This document shows positions 50,558-60,848 of a stretch of DNA of 64,000 nucleotides, one piece after another. The stretch's first letter is position 1; each line of letters starts with the position of its first letter. The stretch covers positions 1,277,501-1,341,500 of the forward strand of contig NZ_CP109446.1 of NCBI RefSeq assembly GCF_036227265.1, in the 5' to 3' direction. Under the pieces are notes generated by a model. It was not told the origin of the DNA. It was given only the letters and a program-made list of their open reading frames with translations, and did no database searches. The stretch is from Streptomyces sp. NBC_01476. GTDB lineage: Bacteria; Actinomycetota; Actinomycetes; Streptomycetales; Streptomycetaceae. Both the position numbers and the translations under genes were made by a program.

Positions 50558-51943
50558 TTGCCCGTAGAGCGCCGAGATTCCGCAGTGTCCCGGGAGCCCG
50601 CACTGTCCGCCGAAGAACTGCGCCTGCTGGTGACGGCCGGCGAGATCCACACCGTGGTGCTGGCCTTCACCGACATGCAGGGCCGCCTGCAGGGCAAACG
50701 GTTCGCCGCCCCGTTCTTCCTCGACGAGGTGCTGCCCCACGGCTCGGAGGGCTGCAACTACCTGCTGGCCGTCGACGTCGAGATGGGCACGGTCGACGGG
50801 TACGCGATGTCGTCCTGGGAGCGCGGCTACGGGGACTTCGCGATGCGGCCGGACCTGGCGACGCTGCGCCGCATCCCGTGGGAGGACGGCACCGCGCTGG
50901 TGCTGGCCGATCTGACCTGGCACGACGGCTCCCCGGTGGTCGCCTCGCCGCGGCAGATCCTGCGCGGCCAGCTGGACCGGCTCGCCGCCCGCGGCTGGCA
51001 GGCGTACGCCGGGACCGAGCTGGAGTTCCTGGTCTTCAAGAACACCTACGAGCAGGCGTGGGACGCCGGCTACCGGGGACTGACCCCGGCCAACCGCTAC
51101 AACGCCGACTACTCGCTGCTCGCCACCTCCCGGGTGGAGCCGCTGCTGCGCCGGCTGCGCAACGACATGGCCGGCGCCGGTCTGGTCCCGGAGTCGGCCA
51201 AGGGCGAGTGCAACCTCGGCCAGCACGAGGTGGTCTTCCGCTACGACGAGGCGCTGACCACCTGCGACCAGCACAGCGTCTACAAGACCGGCGCCAAGGA
51301 GATCGCCGCCCAGGAGGGCCTGGCGCTCACCTTCATGGCGAAGTACGACGAGCGGGAGGGCAACTCCTGCCACATCCACCTGTCGCTGCGGGACGCCGGC
51401 GGCCGGCCGGTGCTGGCGGACGCGGAAGGCGGGATGTCGAAGGTGATGCGCCACTTCCTGGCCGGCCAGCTGGCGGCCCTGCGTGACCTCAGCCTGCTCT
51501 TCGCGCCGAACATCAACTCGTACAAGCGCTACCGGGACGGTTCCTTCGCCCCGACCGCGGTCGCCTGGGGCAATGACAACCGCACCTGCGCGTTCCGGGT
51601 GGTCGGGCACGGGGCCTCACTGCGGCTGGAGAACCGGGTGCCCGGCGGCGATGTGAACCCCTACCTCGCGCTGGCCGCGATGGTCGCGGCCGGCCTGCAC
51701 GGCGTGGAGCAGGAGCTGGAACTGCCCGAGCCGTGTGCCGGCAACGCCTACACCGCCGGCTATCCGCGGGTGCCGGGTTCGCTGCGGGACGCGGCGGCGC
51801 TCTGGTCGGACAGCGCACTGGCGGCGGCGGCCTTCGGCCCCGAGGTGGTGGCCCACTACGCGAACATGGCCCGGGTCGAGCTGGAGCAGTTCGACACGGC
51901 CGTCACCGACTGGGAGCGGTTCCGGTCCTTCGAGCGCATGTGA
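50558..51943 (+). CDS. Glutamine synthetase-like (GlnA4/gamma-glutamylation) enzyme
   Basis: ATP-dependent ligase of the glutamine synthetase superfamily, 461 residues. The start is probably TTG 50558, because AGGGGA lies 5 nt upstream; GTG 50537 would add seven residues without a site. Active-site segments are present: TELEFLVF, HEVVFRYDEALTTCDQH, NSCHIHLSL, NSYKRYRDGSFAPTAVAWG, and RLENRVPGGDVNPYL. The adenylylation-site loop of true GlnA is not recognisable. Streptomyces GS-like proteins GlnA2/3/4 gamma-glutamylate polyamines or ethanolamine; the length suggests this group, but the substrate cannot be read from sequence. Confidence 0.85.
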   Translation: MPVERRDSAVSREPALSAEELRLLVTAGEIHTVVLAFTDMQGRLQGKRFAAPFFLDEVLPHGSEGCNYLLAVDVEMGTVDGYAMSSWERGYGDFAMRPDLATLRRIPWEDGTALVLADLTWHDGSPVVASPRQILRGQLDRLAARGWQAYAGTELEFLVFKNTYEQAWDAGYRGLTPANRYNADYSLLATSRVEPLLRRLRNDMAGAGLVPESAKGECNLGQHEVVFRYDEALTTCDQHSVYKTGAKEIAAQEGLALTFMAKYDEREGNSCHIHLSLRDAGGRPVLADAEGGMSKVMRHFLAGQLAALRDLSLLFAPNINSYKRYRDGSFAPTAVAWGNDNRTCAFRVVGHGASLRLENRVPGGDVNPYLALAAMVAAGLHGVEQELELPEPCAGNAYTAGYPRVPGSLRDAAALWSDSALAAAAFGPEVVAHYANMARVELEQFDTAVTDWERFRSFERM

Positions 51944-51991
51944 GTCCGCGGTCGGACCCCGTGCGAGCCCGCCGGGGCCGGGGGCGGATGA

Positions 51992-52014
51992 GAGCCGCCG
52001 GGGCCCGGCGGCTC
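51992..52014. terminator. Terminator between convergent GS-like and VKOR genes
   Basis: GAGCCGCCG-GGGCC-CGGCGGCTC, a perfect 9-bp stem that reaches into the VKOR stop codon. Confidence 0.5.
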
Positions 52015-52669
52015 AGACCAGCGTCTGCCAGTACGCCCACCAGCGGGTCAGGATCAGCGTGGCGATGATGCCGTACCAGAGCACCGGCACGACCCAGTGG
52101 AACTCCAGCACCAGCGAGCGGGCCGCCCGCGGGATGCGGATGATGTCGTGCTTGACGTTGTGCACGAACGTGTACCAGAAGGTGGCGATGGTGACGACCC
52201 AGGCCAGGCTGCACCACAGGCAGAGCGAGCCGATGCTGTAGAGCGACTGGTACTGGAGCCAGGAGACGAAGACCACACCGAACAGGCCGCCGGCCTGGAG
52301 GCCGAGCCAGAACCAGGGGCGGAACCGGGCACCGGCGAGGACGCCCATGGCGATGCAGATCATCACGGGGTACGCGGCCAGCCCGATGATCGGGTTCGGG
52401 AAGCCGAAGGCGTGCGCCTGGTCGCTCTGCATGATGTTGCTGCAGGAGATGATCGGGTTCAGGCTGCACGCGGGGGTGTACGTCTTGCCGTCGACCTTGG
52501 CCTGCAGCAGCTTGAACTTGTCGTCCGTGATGACGAAGGACGCGAGCAGGCCGAGTGCTCCGCAGATGAGCAGCAGCCAGGTGAACGCTCGTCCCGCGGC
52601 GATGCCGTCGGCAGGACGCTGGTCCGGTTCGCCGCCGGTACGCGTCTCATCAAGAGCGGAAGTCGTCAT
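52013..52669 (-). CDS. Vitamin K epoxide reductase (VKOR) family membrane protein
   Basis: A 218-residue, multi-span membrane protein that probably reoxidises a DsbA-like thiol oxidase using menaquinone, supporting disulfide formation in exported proteins. Transmembrane segments are at about 30-47, 93-113, 118-137, 145-165 and 190-207. The redox pair is CLWC (SLCLWCSLAW), and the loop cysteines are in PACSLNPIISCSNIM; the conserved Ser between is also present. The ATG at 52669 follows a polar tail of about 28 residues. Confidence 0.92.
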   Translation of the reverse strand: MTTSALDETRTGGEPDQRPADGIAAGRAFTWLLLICGALGLLASFVITDDKFKLLQAKVDGKTYTPACSLNPIISCSNIMQSDQAHAFGFPNPIIGLAAYPVMICIAMGVLAGARFRPWFWLGLQAGGLFGVVFVSWLQYQSLYSIGSLCLWCSLAWVVTIATFWYTFVHNVKHDIIRIPRAARSLVLEFHWVVPVLWYGIIATLILTRWWAYWQTLV

Positions 52670-52785
52670 GGTCGCCGATCTCTACTAGGGCCGTGGGGCG
52701 GGCACCCCTCATTGTGCACCAGGGTGGTGAGGACGGAATAAGTCCCGGCCACCCCGGTGCCACGGATGAGGGAATGCCGAGGAGA

Positions 52786-54063
52786 TCAGGCCAGACGTTC
52801 CTTGACCGTGGTGACGACCTCATCGAGCGCCACCGGCCCCTGCTCGCCGGTCTCCAGGTCCTTCAGCTGCACGACCCCCTCGGCCAGGTCCCGCTCACCG
52901 GCGACCAGCGCGAAGCGGGCGCCGGACCGGTTGGCCGATTTCATCGCGTTCTTCAGGCCCTTGCCGCCGAAGGCGAAGTCCGCCGCGACCCCGGCCCTGC
53001 GCAGCGCGGTGACCGCGGTGAACAGCGCCCGCCTGGCCTCCTCGCCGAGCGGTACCGCGTAGACGTCGGTGACCGCGGGAAGTGCCAGTTCGACACCCTC
53101 CGCCTGGAGCGCGAGCACGGTGCGGTCCACGCCAAGCGCCCAGCCGACCGAGGGCAGTGACGGGCCGCCGATCATCTCGGAGAGGCCGTCGTACCGGCCG
53201 CCGCCGCCGACCGCGGACTGCGAGCCGAGCCCGTCGTGCACGAACTCGAAGGTGGTCCGGGTGTAGTAGTCCAGGCCGCGCACCAGCCGCGGGTCGTCCT
53301 CGTAGGCGACGCCGGCCTCGGTCAGCAGTTCGCGTACCTGCTCGTGGTACGCCTTGCACGCCTCGCACAGGTGATCACTGATGAGCGGGGCGCCGGCGAG
53401 TTGACGCTGGACGGACTCACGCTTGTCGTCCAGCACACGCAGCGGGTTGATCTCGATCCGCTTGCGGGTGTCCTCGTCGAGGTCGAGCCGTCGCAGGTAC
53501 TCCTGGAGGGCGGCGCGGTAGGCCGGCCGGCACTCCTTGTCGCCGAGCGAGTTGAGCAGCAGCCGGAAGTTCCGCAGGCCCAGCGAGCGGTAGGCGTCCA
53601 CCGCCAGGATGATCAGCTCGGCATCGAGCACCGGGTCCTCGGCGCCGATCGCCTCGGCGCCGACCTGGGAGAAGTGCCGGTAGCGGCCGGCCTGCGGGCG
53701 CTCGTAGCGGTAGTAGGAGCCGGAGTACCAGAGCTTGACCGGCAGGTTGCCGGTCTTGTGCAGATTGGCCTGCAGGGCCGCCCGCAGCACCGAGGCGGTG
53801 CCTTCGGGGCGCAGGGCCAGCTCGGTGCCGCCCTTGGTGGTGAGGGTGAACATCTCCTTGGTGACGATGTCGGTGGACTCGCCGACACCGCGGGAGAAGA
53901 GTTCGACGTTCTCGAATCCGGGGGTCTCGACATAGCCGTAGCCCGCCCGGCGGGCGGGTGCGGCGATCGCCTCGCGCACCGCGAGGTACGTCGCGGAGGC
54001 GGGCGGCAGCAGATCGTAGGTGCCCTTGGGGGCCTGGAACGTGGTCACAGCGTGGGTCGTCAC
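52786..54063 (-). CDS. hisS: Histidyl-tRNA synthetase
   Basis: Charges tRNA-His. It has 425 residues from GTG 54063, whose GTGA overlaps the MBL gene stop; GTG 54048 ([11 protein letters not shown]) is closer to the usual Streptomyces start and remains possible. Class II motifs: [29 protein letters not shown] (motif 2), histidine [15 protein letters not shown], and GGGGRYDGL (motif 3). C-terminal anticodon-binding domain has [13 protein letters not shown]. Confidence 0.96.
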   Translation of the reverse strand: MTTHAVTTFQAPKGTYDLLPPASATYLAVREAIAAPARRAGYGYVETPGFENVELFSRGVGESTDIVTKEMFTLTTKGGTELALRPEGTASVLRAALQANLHKTGNLPVKLWYSGSYYRYERPQAGRYRHFSQVGAEAIGAEDPVLDAELIILAVDAYRSLGLRNFRLLLNSLGDKECRPAYRAALQEYLRRLDLDEDTRKRIEINPLRVLDDKRESVQRQLAGAPLISDHLCEACKAYHEQVRELLTEAGVAYEDDPRLVRGLDYYTRTTFEFVHDGLGSQSAVGGGGRYDGLSEMIGGPSLPSVGWALGVDRTVLALQAEGVELALPAVTDVYAVPLGEEARRALFTAVTALRRAGVAADFAFGGKGLKNAMKSANRSGARFALVAGERDLAEGVVQLKDLETGEQGPVALDEVVTTVKERLA

Positions 54064-54770
54064 AATCCTCGTCGCGGAGCCGGGTCGCCGGCGCCGTGGC
54101 CGCGGGCCGCCTCGCCCAGGTAGGGGTTGGTGGCACGCTCGCGGCCGATGGTCGTCTGGGGGCCGTGGCCGGAGAGCACCACGGTCGAGTCGTCGAGCGG
54201 CAGGCACACCCGGGCCAGCGACTCGTGGAGCTCGGCCGTGGAGCCGCCGGGCAGGTCGGTGCGTCCGACGGAGCCGGCGAAGAGCAGGTCACCGGAGAAG
54301 AGCACCGACGGGATGCCGGCGGTCTCGGGCAGCCTGAACGTCACCGACCCCCTGGTATGGCCGGGCGCGTGCGCGACGGAGAACTCCAGGCCGGCCAGCG
54401 GCAGGCCGGCGCCGTCGGTCAGTTCCCTGAGGTCGTCCGGCTCGCCGACGGTCAGCTCGCCCAGCAGCTGCGCGCCGAACGCGCGGCCGAGCGCCTTCTC
54501 CGGGTCGCTGAGCATGAAGCGGTCCTCGGGGTGGATCCAGGCCGGAATGCCCCGCGCCCCGCAGACCGGTACGACGGAGGCGACATGGTCGATGTGACCG
54601 TGGCTGAGGATGACGGCGACAGGCTTGAGCCGGTGCTTGGCGAGTGTGTCCTCGACGCCCTGGGCCGCGAGGTGGCCCGGGTCGATGATCACGCACTCCT
54701 CACCGGCGGCGGGGGCGACCACGTAGCAGTTGGTGCCCCAGGCCCCGGCGGGGAACCCGGCAATGAGCAC
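54060..54770 (-). CDS. Metallo-beta-lactamase-fold hydrolase (glyoxalase II-like)
   Basis: A 236-residue protein from GTG 54770, which follows AGAAGGA at 7 nt; the longer frame from TTG 54803 has no site. The zinc motifs are complete: LSHGHIDHV (HxHxDH), [17 protein letters not shown] and LSGHGPQT. It begins [18 protein letters not shown], typical of this hydroxyacylglutathione-hydrolase-like group next to hisS. Actinomycetes lack glutathione, so a mycothiol adduct or other thioester is a plausible substrate, by inference only. Confidence 0.88.
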   Translation of the reverse strand: MLIAGFPAGAWGTNCYVVAPAAGEECVIIDPGHLAAQGVEDTLAKHRLKPVAVILSHGHIDHVASVVPVCGARGIPAWIHPEDRFMLSDPEKALGRAFGAQLLGELTVGEPDDLRELTDGAGLPLAGLEFSVAHAPGHTRGSVTFRLPETAGIPSVLFSGDLLFAGSVGRTDLPGGSTAELHESLARVCLPLDDSTVVLSGHGPQTTIGRERATNPYLGEAARGHGAGDPAPRRGL

Positions 54771-55133
54771 GTTCGTCCTTCTGTCGTCCGGCGCGGTGAT
54801 CAAGTGCCGCGATCAGGGCTTGCGATCAGGTGCGGTGATCGGGTGCGGATCGCGGGAGGCCGCCGATTCACAGCTCGGTGGTGCACGATCCGTTCCACGA
54901 GCCTACCGGCGACCCCATGACGGCCGCGAACTCGTATGGTGCCCGCATCGGCAGGTCCGCCGGCCGGCAGGGGGACTGGACTGCGCGCTTGCGGACCGCG
55001 AGGATCTGCGGCACGCGGCACAGACGTCCCGTGCGCGAGCAGGTACAACAGCAGATGGCGCAGACAGCCCCAGACAGCGGGCAGACGGCGTGCTCGACCG
55101 AGCACACACGAGACTAACGACGGAGACGGCGAA
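54771..55133. other. 363-bp divergent region between the MBL hydrolase and cyclophilin genes
   Basis: No gene is supported here. It contains the 13-bp iterated motif (54797-54848) near the MBL start; the promoter for the cyclophilin must lie to the right, but no clear -35/-10 pair stands out. Confidence 0.5.
54797..54848. repeat. 13-bp direct repeats (YGATCAGGTGCGG type)
   Basis: TGATCAAGTGCCG, CGATCAGGGCTTG, CGATCAGGTGCGG and TGATCGGGTGCGG run head to tail, with GATC beginning at 54798, 54811, 54824 and 54837; a fifth GATC follows at 54848. They lie 27-78 bp upstream of the MBL hydrolase start. Confidence 0.7.
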
Positions 55134-55982
55134 GTGGTCACCAAGGACCAGCGGCGGCGGCAGCTCGCCCGGGAGAAGTTCGAGCGTCAGCAGCAGCGCA
55201 GGGTGCAGTTGCGGCAGAAGTCGCGGATCCGCAATGCGATCATCGCCGCGGTTGCCGTGGTCGTCATCGCCGGTGTCGGCGGTGCCTGGATCGGCGGCGC
55301 CTTCGACAGCGACGGCAAGAAGACCGACGCGGCCGCGAAGGCCGCGACGCCGTCGGCCTCCGCGCCCGCCACCACCGCCGCGCCGGTCAAGGACCCGTGC
55401 AGCAAGCCGGCCGCCGGTTCGCCGGGCAAGCAGCAGTGGAAGACCGCGCCGGCGCTGTCGATCGACAAGAGCGCGAAGTACACCTTCACCCTGCAGACCA
55501 CCTGCGGCAGCATCCCGATCGCGCTGAACGCGGCGAAGGCCCCGCAGACCACCAACTCCTTCGACTTCCTGGCCGGCAAGGGCTACTTCGACCACACCAA
55601 GTGCCACCGGCTCACCACGACCGGCATCTACGTGCTGCAGTGCGGTGACCCGACCGGCCAGGGCAGCGGCGGCCCGGGGTACACCATCCCGGACGAGAAC
55701 CTGACCGGACTCGGCAAGGCCGGCGCCGACGGCAGCGTGAACTACAAGGCGGGCACCGTGGCGATGGCCAACACCGGCCAGCCGCACACCGGCGGCAGCC
55801 AGTTCTTCCTGGTCTACAAGGACAGCCCGCTGCCGCCGAGCTACACCCCGTTCGGCACGATCAGCCCGGACGGCCTGAAGGTGCTCGCCAAGATCGCCGG
55901 CGCCGGTGAGAACTCCGGCCAGGGCGACGGTGCGCCGAACGCCACCGTGGTGATCAACAAGGCCACCGTCACCAAGTCCTGA
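55134..55982 (+). CDS. Membrane-anchored cyclophilin-type peptidyl-prolyl isomerase
   Basis: A 282-residue protein from GTG 55134 with GGAG 8 nt upstream. A basic Gln/Arg-rich cytoplasmic start (RRRQLAREKFERQQQRR) precedes one transmembrane helix at about 36-57 (IIAAVAVVVIAGVGGAWIGG) and an Ala/Thr-rich linker, placing the cyclophilin domain outside the membrane. Domain motifs: TFTLQTTCGSIPIAL, KCHRLTTTGIYVLQCGDPTG, and NTGQPHTGGSQFFLVY. Three cysteines in the exported domain could form a disulfide, which would fit with the nearby VKOR. It likely assists folding of secreted proteins. Confidence 0.92.
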   Translation: MVTKDQRRRQLAREKFERQQQRRVQLRQKSRIRNAIIAAVAVVVIAGVGGAWIGGAFDSDGKKTDAAAKAATPSASAPATTAAPVKDPCSKPAAGSPGKQQWKTAPALSIDKSAKYTFTLQTTCGSIPIALNAAKAPQTTNSFDFLAGKGYFDHTKCHRLTTTGIYVLQCGDPTGQGSGGPGYTIPDENLTGLGKAGADGSVNYKAGTVAMANTGQPHTGGSQFFLVYKDSPLPPSYTPFGTISPDGLKVLAKIAGAGENSGQGDGAPNATVVINKATVTKS

Positions 55983-55995
55983 TCCCGGCCCGCAG

Positions 55996-56044
55996 CCGGA
56001 AGCCGGAGACCGGCCCCCAGCGGGGGCCGGTCTCCGGCTTCCGG
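55996..56044 (+). terminator. Strong terminator after the cyclophilin gene
   Basis: A 23-bp perfect stem with a 3-base AGC loop, 13 bp past the stop codon; no U-run follows. Confidence 0.85.
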
Positions 56045-56249
56045 GCGGCTCCGGGCACGGGTTCGGGTAAGGGTTCGAGACCTGATCGGTATCTGAATCA
56101 CCATCGGGCCCGCACCGGATGCGGACAGCCGGGCCGCCGGTCGCCTATGTTGGCGTTGGATCGGTCAGGGCGTGCGGCCCGGCCGGAGAAATACTGTGGA
56201 CGATGCCCGCCGGTGTCATGCGGTGGGGGCATCACGTGGAGGAGGCGCT

Positions 56250-57479
56250 GTGAGCAGCGACCCGTGGGGCCGCGTCGACGAGACGGGGACCGTGTACGTG
56301 CGTACGGCCGAGGGGGAGAAAGAGGTCGGTTCGTGGCAGGCGGGCTCCCCCCAGGAGGCCCTCGCCTACTTCGAGCGCAAGTACGAGGGGCTCGTCGTGG
56401 AGATCGGCCTCCTGGAACGGCGGGTGCGGACCACCGACATCGCCCCGAAGGACGCCCTGGCCGCGATCGAGCACCTGCGGGCCGCGGTGGCCGAGGCGCA
56501 CGCGGTGGGCGACCTGGAGGCGCTGGCCACGCGCCTGGACGCCCTGGTCGCCCTGGTGGACTCCCGGCGGGAGGAACGCCGGGTCGCCAAGGCGAAGCAG
56601 AACGAGGAGGCCAAGGCCGCCAAGGAGCAACTGGTCACCGAGGCCGAGCAGTTGGCCGAGAGCGAGCAGTGGCGTACGGCGGGCGAGCGGCTGCGCGCGC
56701 TGGTGGACACCTGGAAGGCGCTGCCCCGGCTCGACCGGCGGGCGGACGACGAGCTGTGGCACCGGTTCAGCCACGCGCGGTCGGTGTTCTCCAAGCGCCG
56801 CAAGGCGCACTTCGCGTCGCTGGACGCCCAGCGCGAGGAGGCCAGGCGGACCAAGGAGAAGCTGGTCACCGAGGCGCAGGCGCTGTCGGACTCGACGGAC
56901 TGGGGGCCGACGGCGGCCCGCTACCGCGAGCTGATGGCGGAGTGGAAGGCCGCGGGCCGCGCCCAGCGCGAGGCCGAGGACGACCTGTGGAACCGCTTCC
57001 GCGGCGCCCAGGACGTCTTCTTCGCCGCCCGCTCCGAGGTCTTCGCCGAGCGCGACAGCAGCGAGCGCGACAACCTCGCGCTCAAGGAGGAGCTGGTCAC
57101 CGAGGCGGAGAAACTGCTGCCGGTGACGGACCTGAAGGCGGCCAGGGCCGCGTTCCGCTCGCTCAACGAGCGGTGGGAGGCCATCGGCCATGTGCCGCGG
57201 GACGCCCGGCCGCGCATCGAGGCCCGGATGCACACCGTCGAGCGTGCGCTGGCCGAGACCGAGGAAGCCGAGTGGCGGCGCACCAACCCGGAGGTACGGG
57301 CGCGGGCGGCCGGCCTGACCGGACAGCTCCAGGCGGCGGTCGACAAGCTCCGGGCGCAGATCGAGGCGGCGCGGGCCGCGGGGAACACCGCGAAGGCCGA
57401 CAAGCTCCAGGCGGAGCTGGACGGCCGGCAGGCGCTGCTGGACTCGGCGCTGAAGGGCATGCAGGAGTTCGGCGGCTGA
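56250..57479 (+). CDS. DUF349-repeat protein
   Basis: A 409-residue, highly charged helical protein of unknown function. GTG 56250 (VSSDPWGRVDETG) follows GGAGGAGG. After a short beta-rich N-terminus (TGTVYVRTAEGEKEVGSW) come three or more DUF349 repeats of about 75 residues, each with an LVTEAE helix start and a W-x-A/D-xWR-F segment (DELWHRFSHARSVF, DDLWNRFRGAQDVFF). The C-terminus is a coiled coil (LQAAVDKLRAQIEAARAAG). The conserved place next to relA hints at a stress or RNA-linked role, not demonstrated. It converges on relA through a shared terminator. Confidence 0.88.
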   Translation: MSSDPWGRVDETGTVYVRTAEGEKEVGSWQAGSPQEALAYFERKYEGLVVEIGLLERRVRTTDIAPKDALAAIEHLRAAVAEAHAVGDLEALATRLDALVALVDSRREERRVAKAKQNEEAKAAKEQLVTEAEQLAESEQWRTAGERLRALVDTWKALPRLDRRADDELWHRFSHARSVFSKRRKAHFASLDAQREEARRTKEKLVTEAQALSDSTDWGPTAARYRELMAEWKAAGRAQREAEDDLWNRFRGAQDVFFAARSEVFAERDSSERDNLALKEELVTEAEKLLPVTDLKAARAAFRSLNERWEAIGHVPRDARPRIEARMHTVERALAETEEAEWRRTNPEVRARAAGLTGQLQAAVDKLRAQIEAARAAGNTAKADKLQAELDGRQALLDSALKGMQEFGG

Positions 57480-57491
57480 GTACGGCGCACG

Positions 57492-57529
57492 GCTGAGGGG
57501 CGGGACCCGGACGGGTCCCGCCCCTCAGC
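57492..57529. terminator. Bidirectional terminator between the DUF349 gene and relA
   Basis: A 17-bp perfect stem (GCTGAGGGGCGGGACCC and complement) with a GGAC loop, between two convergent stops. Confidence 0.8.
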
Positions 57530-57534
57530 TGTGG

Positions 57535-60030
57535 TCAGCGCTGGCGGCCCGAGGTGACCCGGTAGACGTCGTAGACGCCTTCGACGCCGCGGACGGCCTT
57601 CAGGACGTGCCCGAGGTGCTTGGGGTCGCCCATCTCGAAGGTGAACCGGGAGGTGGCGACCCGGTCGCGGGAGGTCTGGACGGCCGCGGACAGGATGTTG
57701 ACGTGCTGGTCGGAGAGCACCCGGGTGACGTCCGAGAGCAGCCGGGAGCGATCCAGCGCCTCCACCTGGATGGCGACCAGGAAGACCGAGGACTGGGTCG
57801 GCGCCCACTCGACGTCGATGATCCGCTCGGGCTGCTGGGAGAGCGACTCCACGTTCACGCAGTCCGCCCGGTGCACCGAGACGCCGTTCCCGCGGGTGAC
57901 GAACCCGATGATCGGGTCGCCCGGCACCGGCGTACAGCACCGCGAGAGCTTCACCCAGACGTCGCTGACGCCCTTGACGATGACACCGGGGTCCGCGTTG
58001 GCCCGCCGCTTGGTGCGGCCCTGCGTCGGAGTGGTGATCTCCGCGATGTCCTCGGTGGCACCTTCCTCGCCGCCGAGCGCGTCCACCAGCTTCTGCACCA
58101 CCGACTGGGCGGTGATGTGCCCCTCGCCGATCGCCGCGTACAGCGCGGAGATGTCGGGATAGCGCATCTCGTGCGCGAGGGTGACCAGCGAGTCGCCGGT
58201 GAGCACCCGCTGGATCGGCAGGTTCTGCTTGCGCATCGCCCGGGCGATGGCTTCCTTGCCCTGCTCGACCGCCTCTTCGCGGCGCTCCTTGGAGAACCAG
58301 GCGCGGATCTTGTTACGGGCCCGCGGTGACTTGACGAAGCCGAGCCAGTCGTGGGACGGCCCGGCGCCGGCCGCTTTGGAGGTGAAGACCTCCACGGTGT
58401 CGCCGTTGTCCAGGGTGGACTCCAGCGGCACCAGACGGCCGTTGACGCGGGCGCCGATCGTCCGGTGACCGACCTCGGTGTGCACCGCGTAGGCGAAGTC
58501 CACCGGGGTGGCGCCGGCCGGCAGCGCTATCACGTCGCCCTTGGGCGTGAAGACGAAGACCTCGTTCTGCGAGAGGTCGAAGCGCAGCGACTCCAGGAAC
58601 TCGCCCGGGTCCTCGGTCTCCTTCTGCCAGTCCAGCAGCTGACGCAGCCAGGCCATGTCGTTGACCGCGTCGTCCTTCTTGTCCGAGCGCGGGCTGTCGG
58701 TGCGCACCTTGGAGGCGCCGGCCACCGCTTCCTGCTTGTACTTCCAGTGCGCCGCGATGCCGTACTCGGCCCTGCGGTGCATGTCGAAGGTGCGGATCTG
58801 CAGCTCGACGGGCTTGCCGCTGGGACCGATCACCGTGGTGTGCAGGGACTGGTACATGTTGAACTTCGGCATCGCGATGTAGTCCTTGAACCGGCCGGGG
58901 ACCGGATTCCATCGCGCGTGAATGGTGCCGAGCGCCGCGTAGCAGTCCCGGACGGTGTCGACCAGCACCCGGATGCCGACCAGGTCGTAGATCTCCGCGA
59001 AGTCCCGGCCGCGGACGATCATCTTCTGGTACACGCTGTAGTAGTGCTTGGGGCGGCCGGTGACGGTGGCCTTGATCCGGGCGGAGCGCAGGTCCTGCTG
59101 GACCCGGTCGGTGACGACGGCCAGGTACTCGTCGCGCTTGGGGGCGCGCTCGGCGACCAGGCGGACGATCTCGTCGTACATCTTCGGGTAGAGGATCGCG
59201 AAGGCGAGGTCCTCCAGCTCCCACTTGATGGTGTTCATGCCCAGCCGGTGGGCCAGCGGGGCGTAGATCTCCAGGGTCTCGCGGGCCTTCTTCTCCTGCT
59301 TCTCGCGCTTGAGGTAGCGCATGGTCCGCATGTTGTGCAGCCGGTCGGCGAGCTTGATGACCAGCACCCGGGGGTCCTTGGCCATCGCCACGACCATCTT
59401 GCGGACCGTCTCGGCCTGCGCGGCCTCGCCGAACTTGACCTTGTCCAGCTTGGTCACGCCGTCCACCAGCAGCGCCACCTGGTCGCCGAAGTCGCGGCGC
59501 AGGGTGTCCAGGCCGTACTCGGTGTCCTCGACGGTGTCGTGCAGCAGCCCGGCCATCAAGGTGGCCGAGTCCATGCCCAGCTCGGCGAGGATGGTGGTGA
59601 CGGCCAGCGGGTGCGTGATGTACGGGTCGCCGCTCTTGCGCTTCTGACCGCGGTGCCAGCGCTCGGCGACCTGGTACGCGCTCTCGATCTGCCGGAGCTG
59701 CGCGGTGTCACCCTTGGGGTCGTTCCCCCGCACGACGCGCAGCAGCGGCTCCAGGACCGGGTTGTACGGGCTGGAGCGCTGCACACCGAGCCGCGCCAGC
59801 CGGGCGCGCACCCGGCTGGAGGAGGCGCCGGGACGGGTCGGGGCGACGCTTCCGGGCGTGCGGACGGGCCGCACGGCGGGAGCTGTCTCCGGCGCGGTCA
59901 GCGGCAGGGCCGCCGCCGGCTCCGCCGCGGCTGCCTGGCCCCTGCTTTCGCTCTCGGCGGGGGTCTGCGCGCTCGCGTCCACCGGCTGCGTCCCGCCTGC
60001 GGCGTCGAGTGGCTGGGCCTTGTCTGGCAA
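57535..60030 (-). CDS. relA: Bifunctional (p)ppGpp synthetase/hydrolase (Rel)
   Basis: Stringent-response enzyme of 831 residues from TTG 60030; GAGGAG sits 7 nt upstream of TTG but only 1 nt from the alternative GTG 60036. An Ala/Pro-rich leader of about 75 residues precedes the HD hydrolase domain ([26 protein letters not shown], intact His-Asp). The synthetase has [14 protein letters not shown] and [11 protein letters not shown]; then TGS ([20 protein letters not shown]), the zinc-finger-like region ([14 protein letters not shown]) and a C-terminal ACT domain. Both catalytic halves look complete, so it should make and degrade ppGpp. Confidence 0.96.
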   Translation of the reverse strand: MPDKAQPLDAAGGTQPVDASAQTPAESESRGQAAAAEPAAALPLTAPETAPAVRPVRTPGSVAPTRPGASSSRVRARLARLGVQRSSPYNPVLEPLLRVVRGNDPKGDTAQLRQIESAYQVAERWHRGQKRKSGDPYITHPLAVTTILAELGMDSATLMAGLLHDTVEDTEYGLDTLRRDFGDQVALLVDGVTKLDKVKFGEAAQAETVRKMVVAMAKDPRVLVIKLADRLHNMRTMRYLKREKQEKKARETLEIYAPLAHRLGMNTIKWELEDLAFAILYPKMYDEIVRLVAERAPKRDEYLAVVTDRVQQDLRSARIKATVTGRPKHYYSVYQKMIVRGRDFAEIYDLVGIRVLVDTVRDCYAALGTIHARWNPVPGRFKDYIAMPKFNMYQSLHTTVIGPSGKPVELQIRTFDMHRRAEYGIAAHWKYKQEAVAGASKVRTDSPRSDKKDDAVNDMAWLRQLLDWQKETEDPGEFLESLRFDLSQNEVFVFTPKGDVIALPAGATPVDFAYAVHTEVGHRTIGARVNGRLVPLESTLDNGDTVEVFTSKAAGAGPSHDWLGFVKSPRARNKIRAWFSKERREEAVEQGKEAIARAMRKQNLPIQRVLTGDSLVTLAHEMRYPDISALYAAIGEGHITAQSVVQKLVDALGGEEGATEDIAEITTPTQGRTKRRANADPGVIVKGVSDVWVKLSRCCTPVPGDPIIGFVTRGNGVSVHRADCVNVESLSQQPERIIDVEWAPTQSSVFLVAIQVEALDRSRLLSDVTRVLSDQHVNILSAAVQTSRDRVATSRFTFEMGDPKHLGHVLKAVRGVEGVYDVYRVTSGRQR

Positions 60031-60149
60031 GAGCACTCCTCACGCGGGTGGGTCTTCCATGGTATCGACCTACGGCGCCGCCCGGGCGCCCGGCCGGGGC
60101 AAGGAAGCCCCGGTCCCCCCGGGAACGCGCGGGTGCGCTCCGGGATTCC

Positions 60150-60710
60150 TCAGATGGTGATCAGGGCGTCCAGCGGGGCACCGGAGAGGCTTTTGGCGAG
60201 GCGGTCACGGCCGGCCAGAAAACCGAGCTCCATGAGTACGGCCACTCCGGCGACGGTGGCGCCGGCCCGGCGGACGAGTGCCACGGACGCCTCGGCGGTG
60301 CCGCCGGTGGCCAGCACGTCGTCGATCACCAGCACGCGGTCGTTCGCCGCGAAGGCGTCGGTCTGCACCTCCAGCTCGGCGCTGCCGTACTCCAGGTCGT
60401 AGGACTGGGAGTGGGTGTTCCCCGGCAGCTTGCCGGCCTTGCGGACCGGGACGAAGCCGAGGTGGGCGCGGGCGGCGGCCGGGGCGGCCAGGATGAAGCC
60501 GCGCGCCTCCAGGCCGACCACCTTGGTGGCGGCGTGCCGGCGGCAGAGCGCGGCGAAAGCGTCGACCAGCGCGTTGAAGGCGACCGGGTCGGCGAGCAGC
60601 GGGGTGATGTCCTTGAAGACCACCCCGGGCCGCGGGTAGTCCTGCACATCACGGATCCGGGAGAGCAGCAGGGTCCGCAGCTCCGGCGAGGCGGCTTCCG
60701 TCGTGGTCAT
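60150..60710 (-). CDS. apt: Adenine phosphoribosyltransferase
   Basis: Salvages adenine to AMP with PRPP. It has 186 residues. DYPRPGVVFKDITPLL at the N-terminus, GLEARGFILAAPAAA, RKAGKLPGNTHSQSYDLEYG (flexible loop) and the PRPP motif VLVIDDVLATGGTAEA are all normal. It lies between secF and relA, the secD-secF-apt-relA order common in bacteria; a hairpin separates it from secF. Confidence 0.95.
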   Translation of the reverse strand: MTTTEAASPELRTLLLSRIRDVQDYPRPGVVFKDITPLLADPVAFNALVDAFAALCRRHAATKVVGLEARGFILAAPAAARAHLGFVPVRKAGKLPGNTHSQSYDLEYGSAELEVQTDAFAANDRVLVIDDVLATGGTAEASVALVRRAGATVAGVAVLMELGFLAGRDRLAKSLSGAPLDALITI

Positions 60711-60786
60711 CGCGCTTCTTTCGTCTCTTCTGCGGCTTGGCGTACGTCGGGGGCTTCGCGCCCCGGGACAAGGTACCGGAACGGCC

Positions 60787-60823
60787 GTCGCCGCCCGGTC
60801 CCTGTACGGGGCCGGGCGGCGAC
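60787..60823 (-). terminator. Terminator between secF and apt
   Basis: A 16-bp stem with one T-G mismatch (GTCGCCGCCCGGTCCC/GGGGCCGGGCGGCGAC) and a TGTAC loop, 25 bp after the secF stop. Confidence 0.75.
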
Positions 60824-60848
60824 GGGTGCTGCTCGGGGCCTTCGCGCC

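Noticed and set aside
54868-55117. Small ORFs in the MBL/cyclophilin gap
   Set aside because: They lack ribosome sites and any recognisable sequence; overlapping frames on both strands suggest chance.
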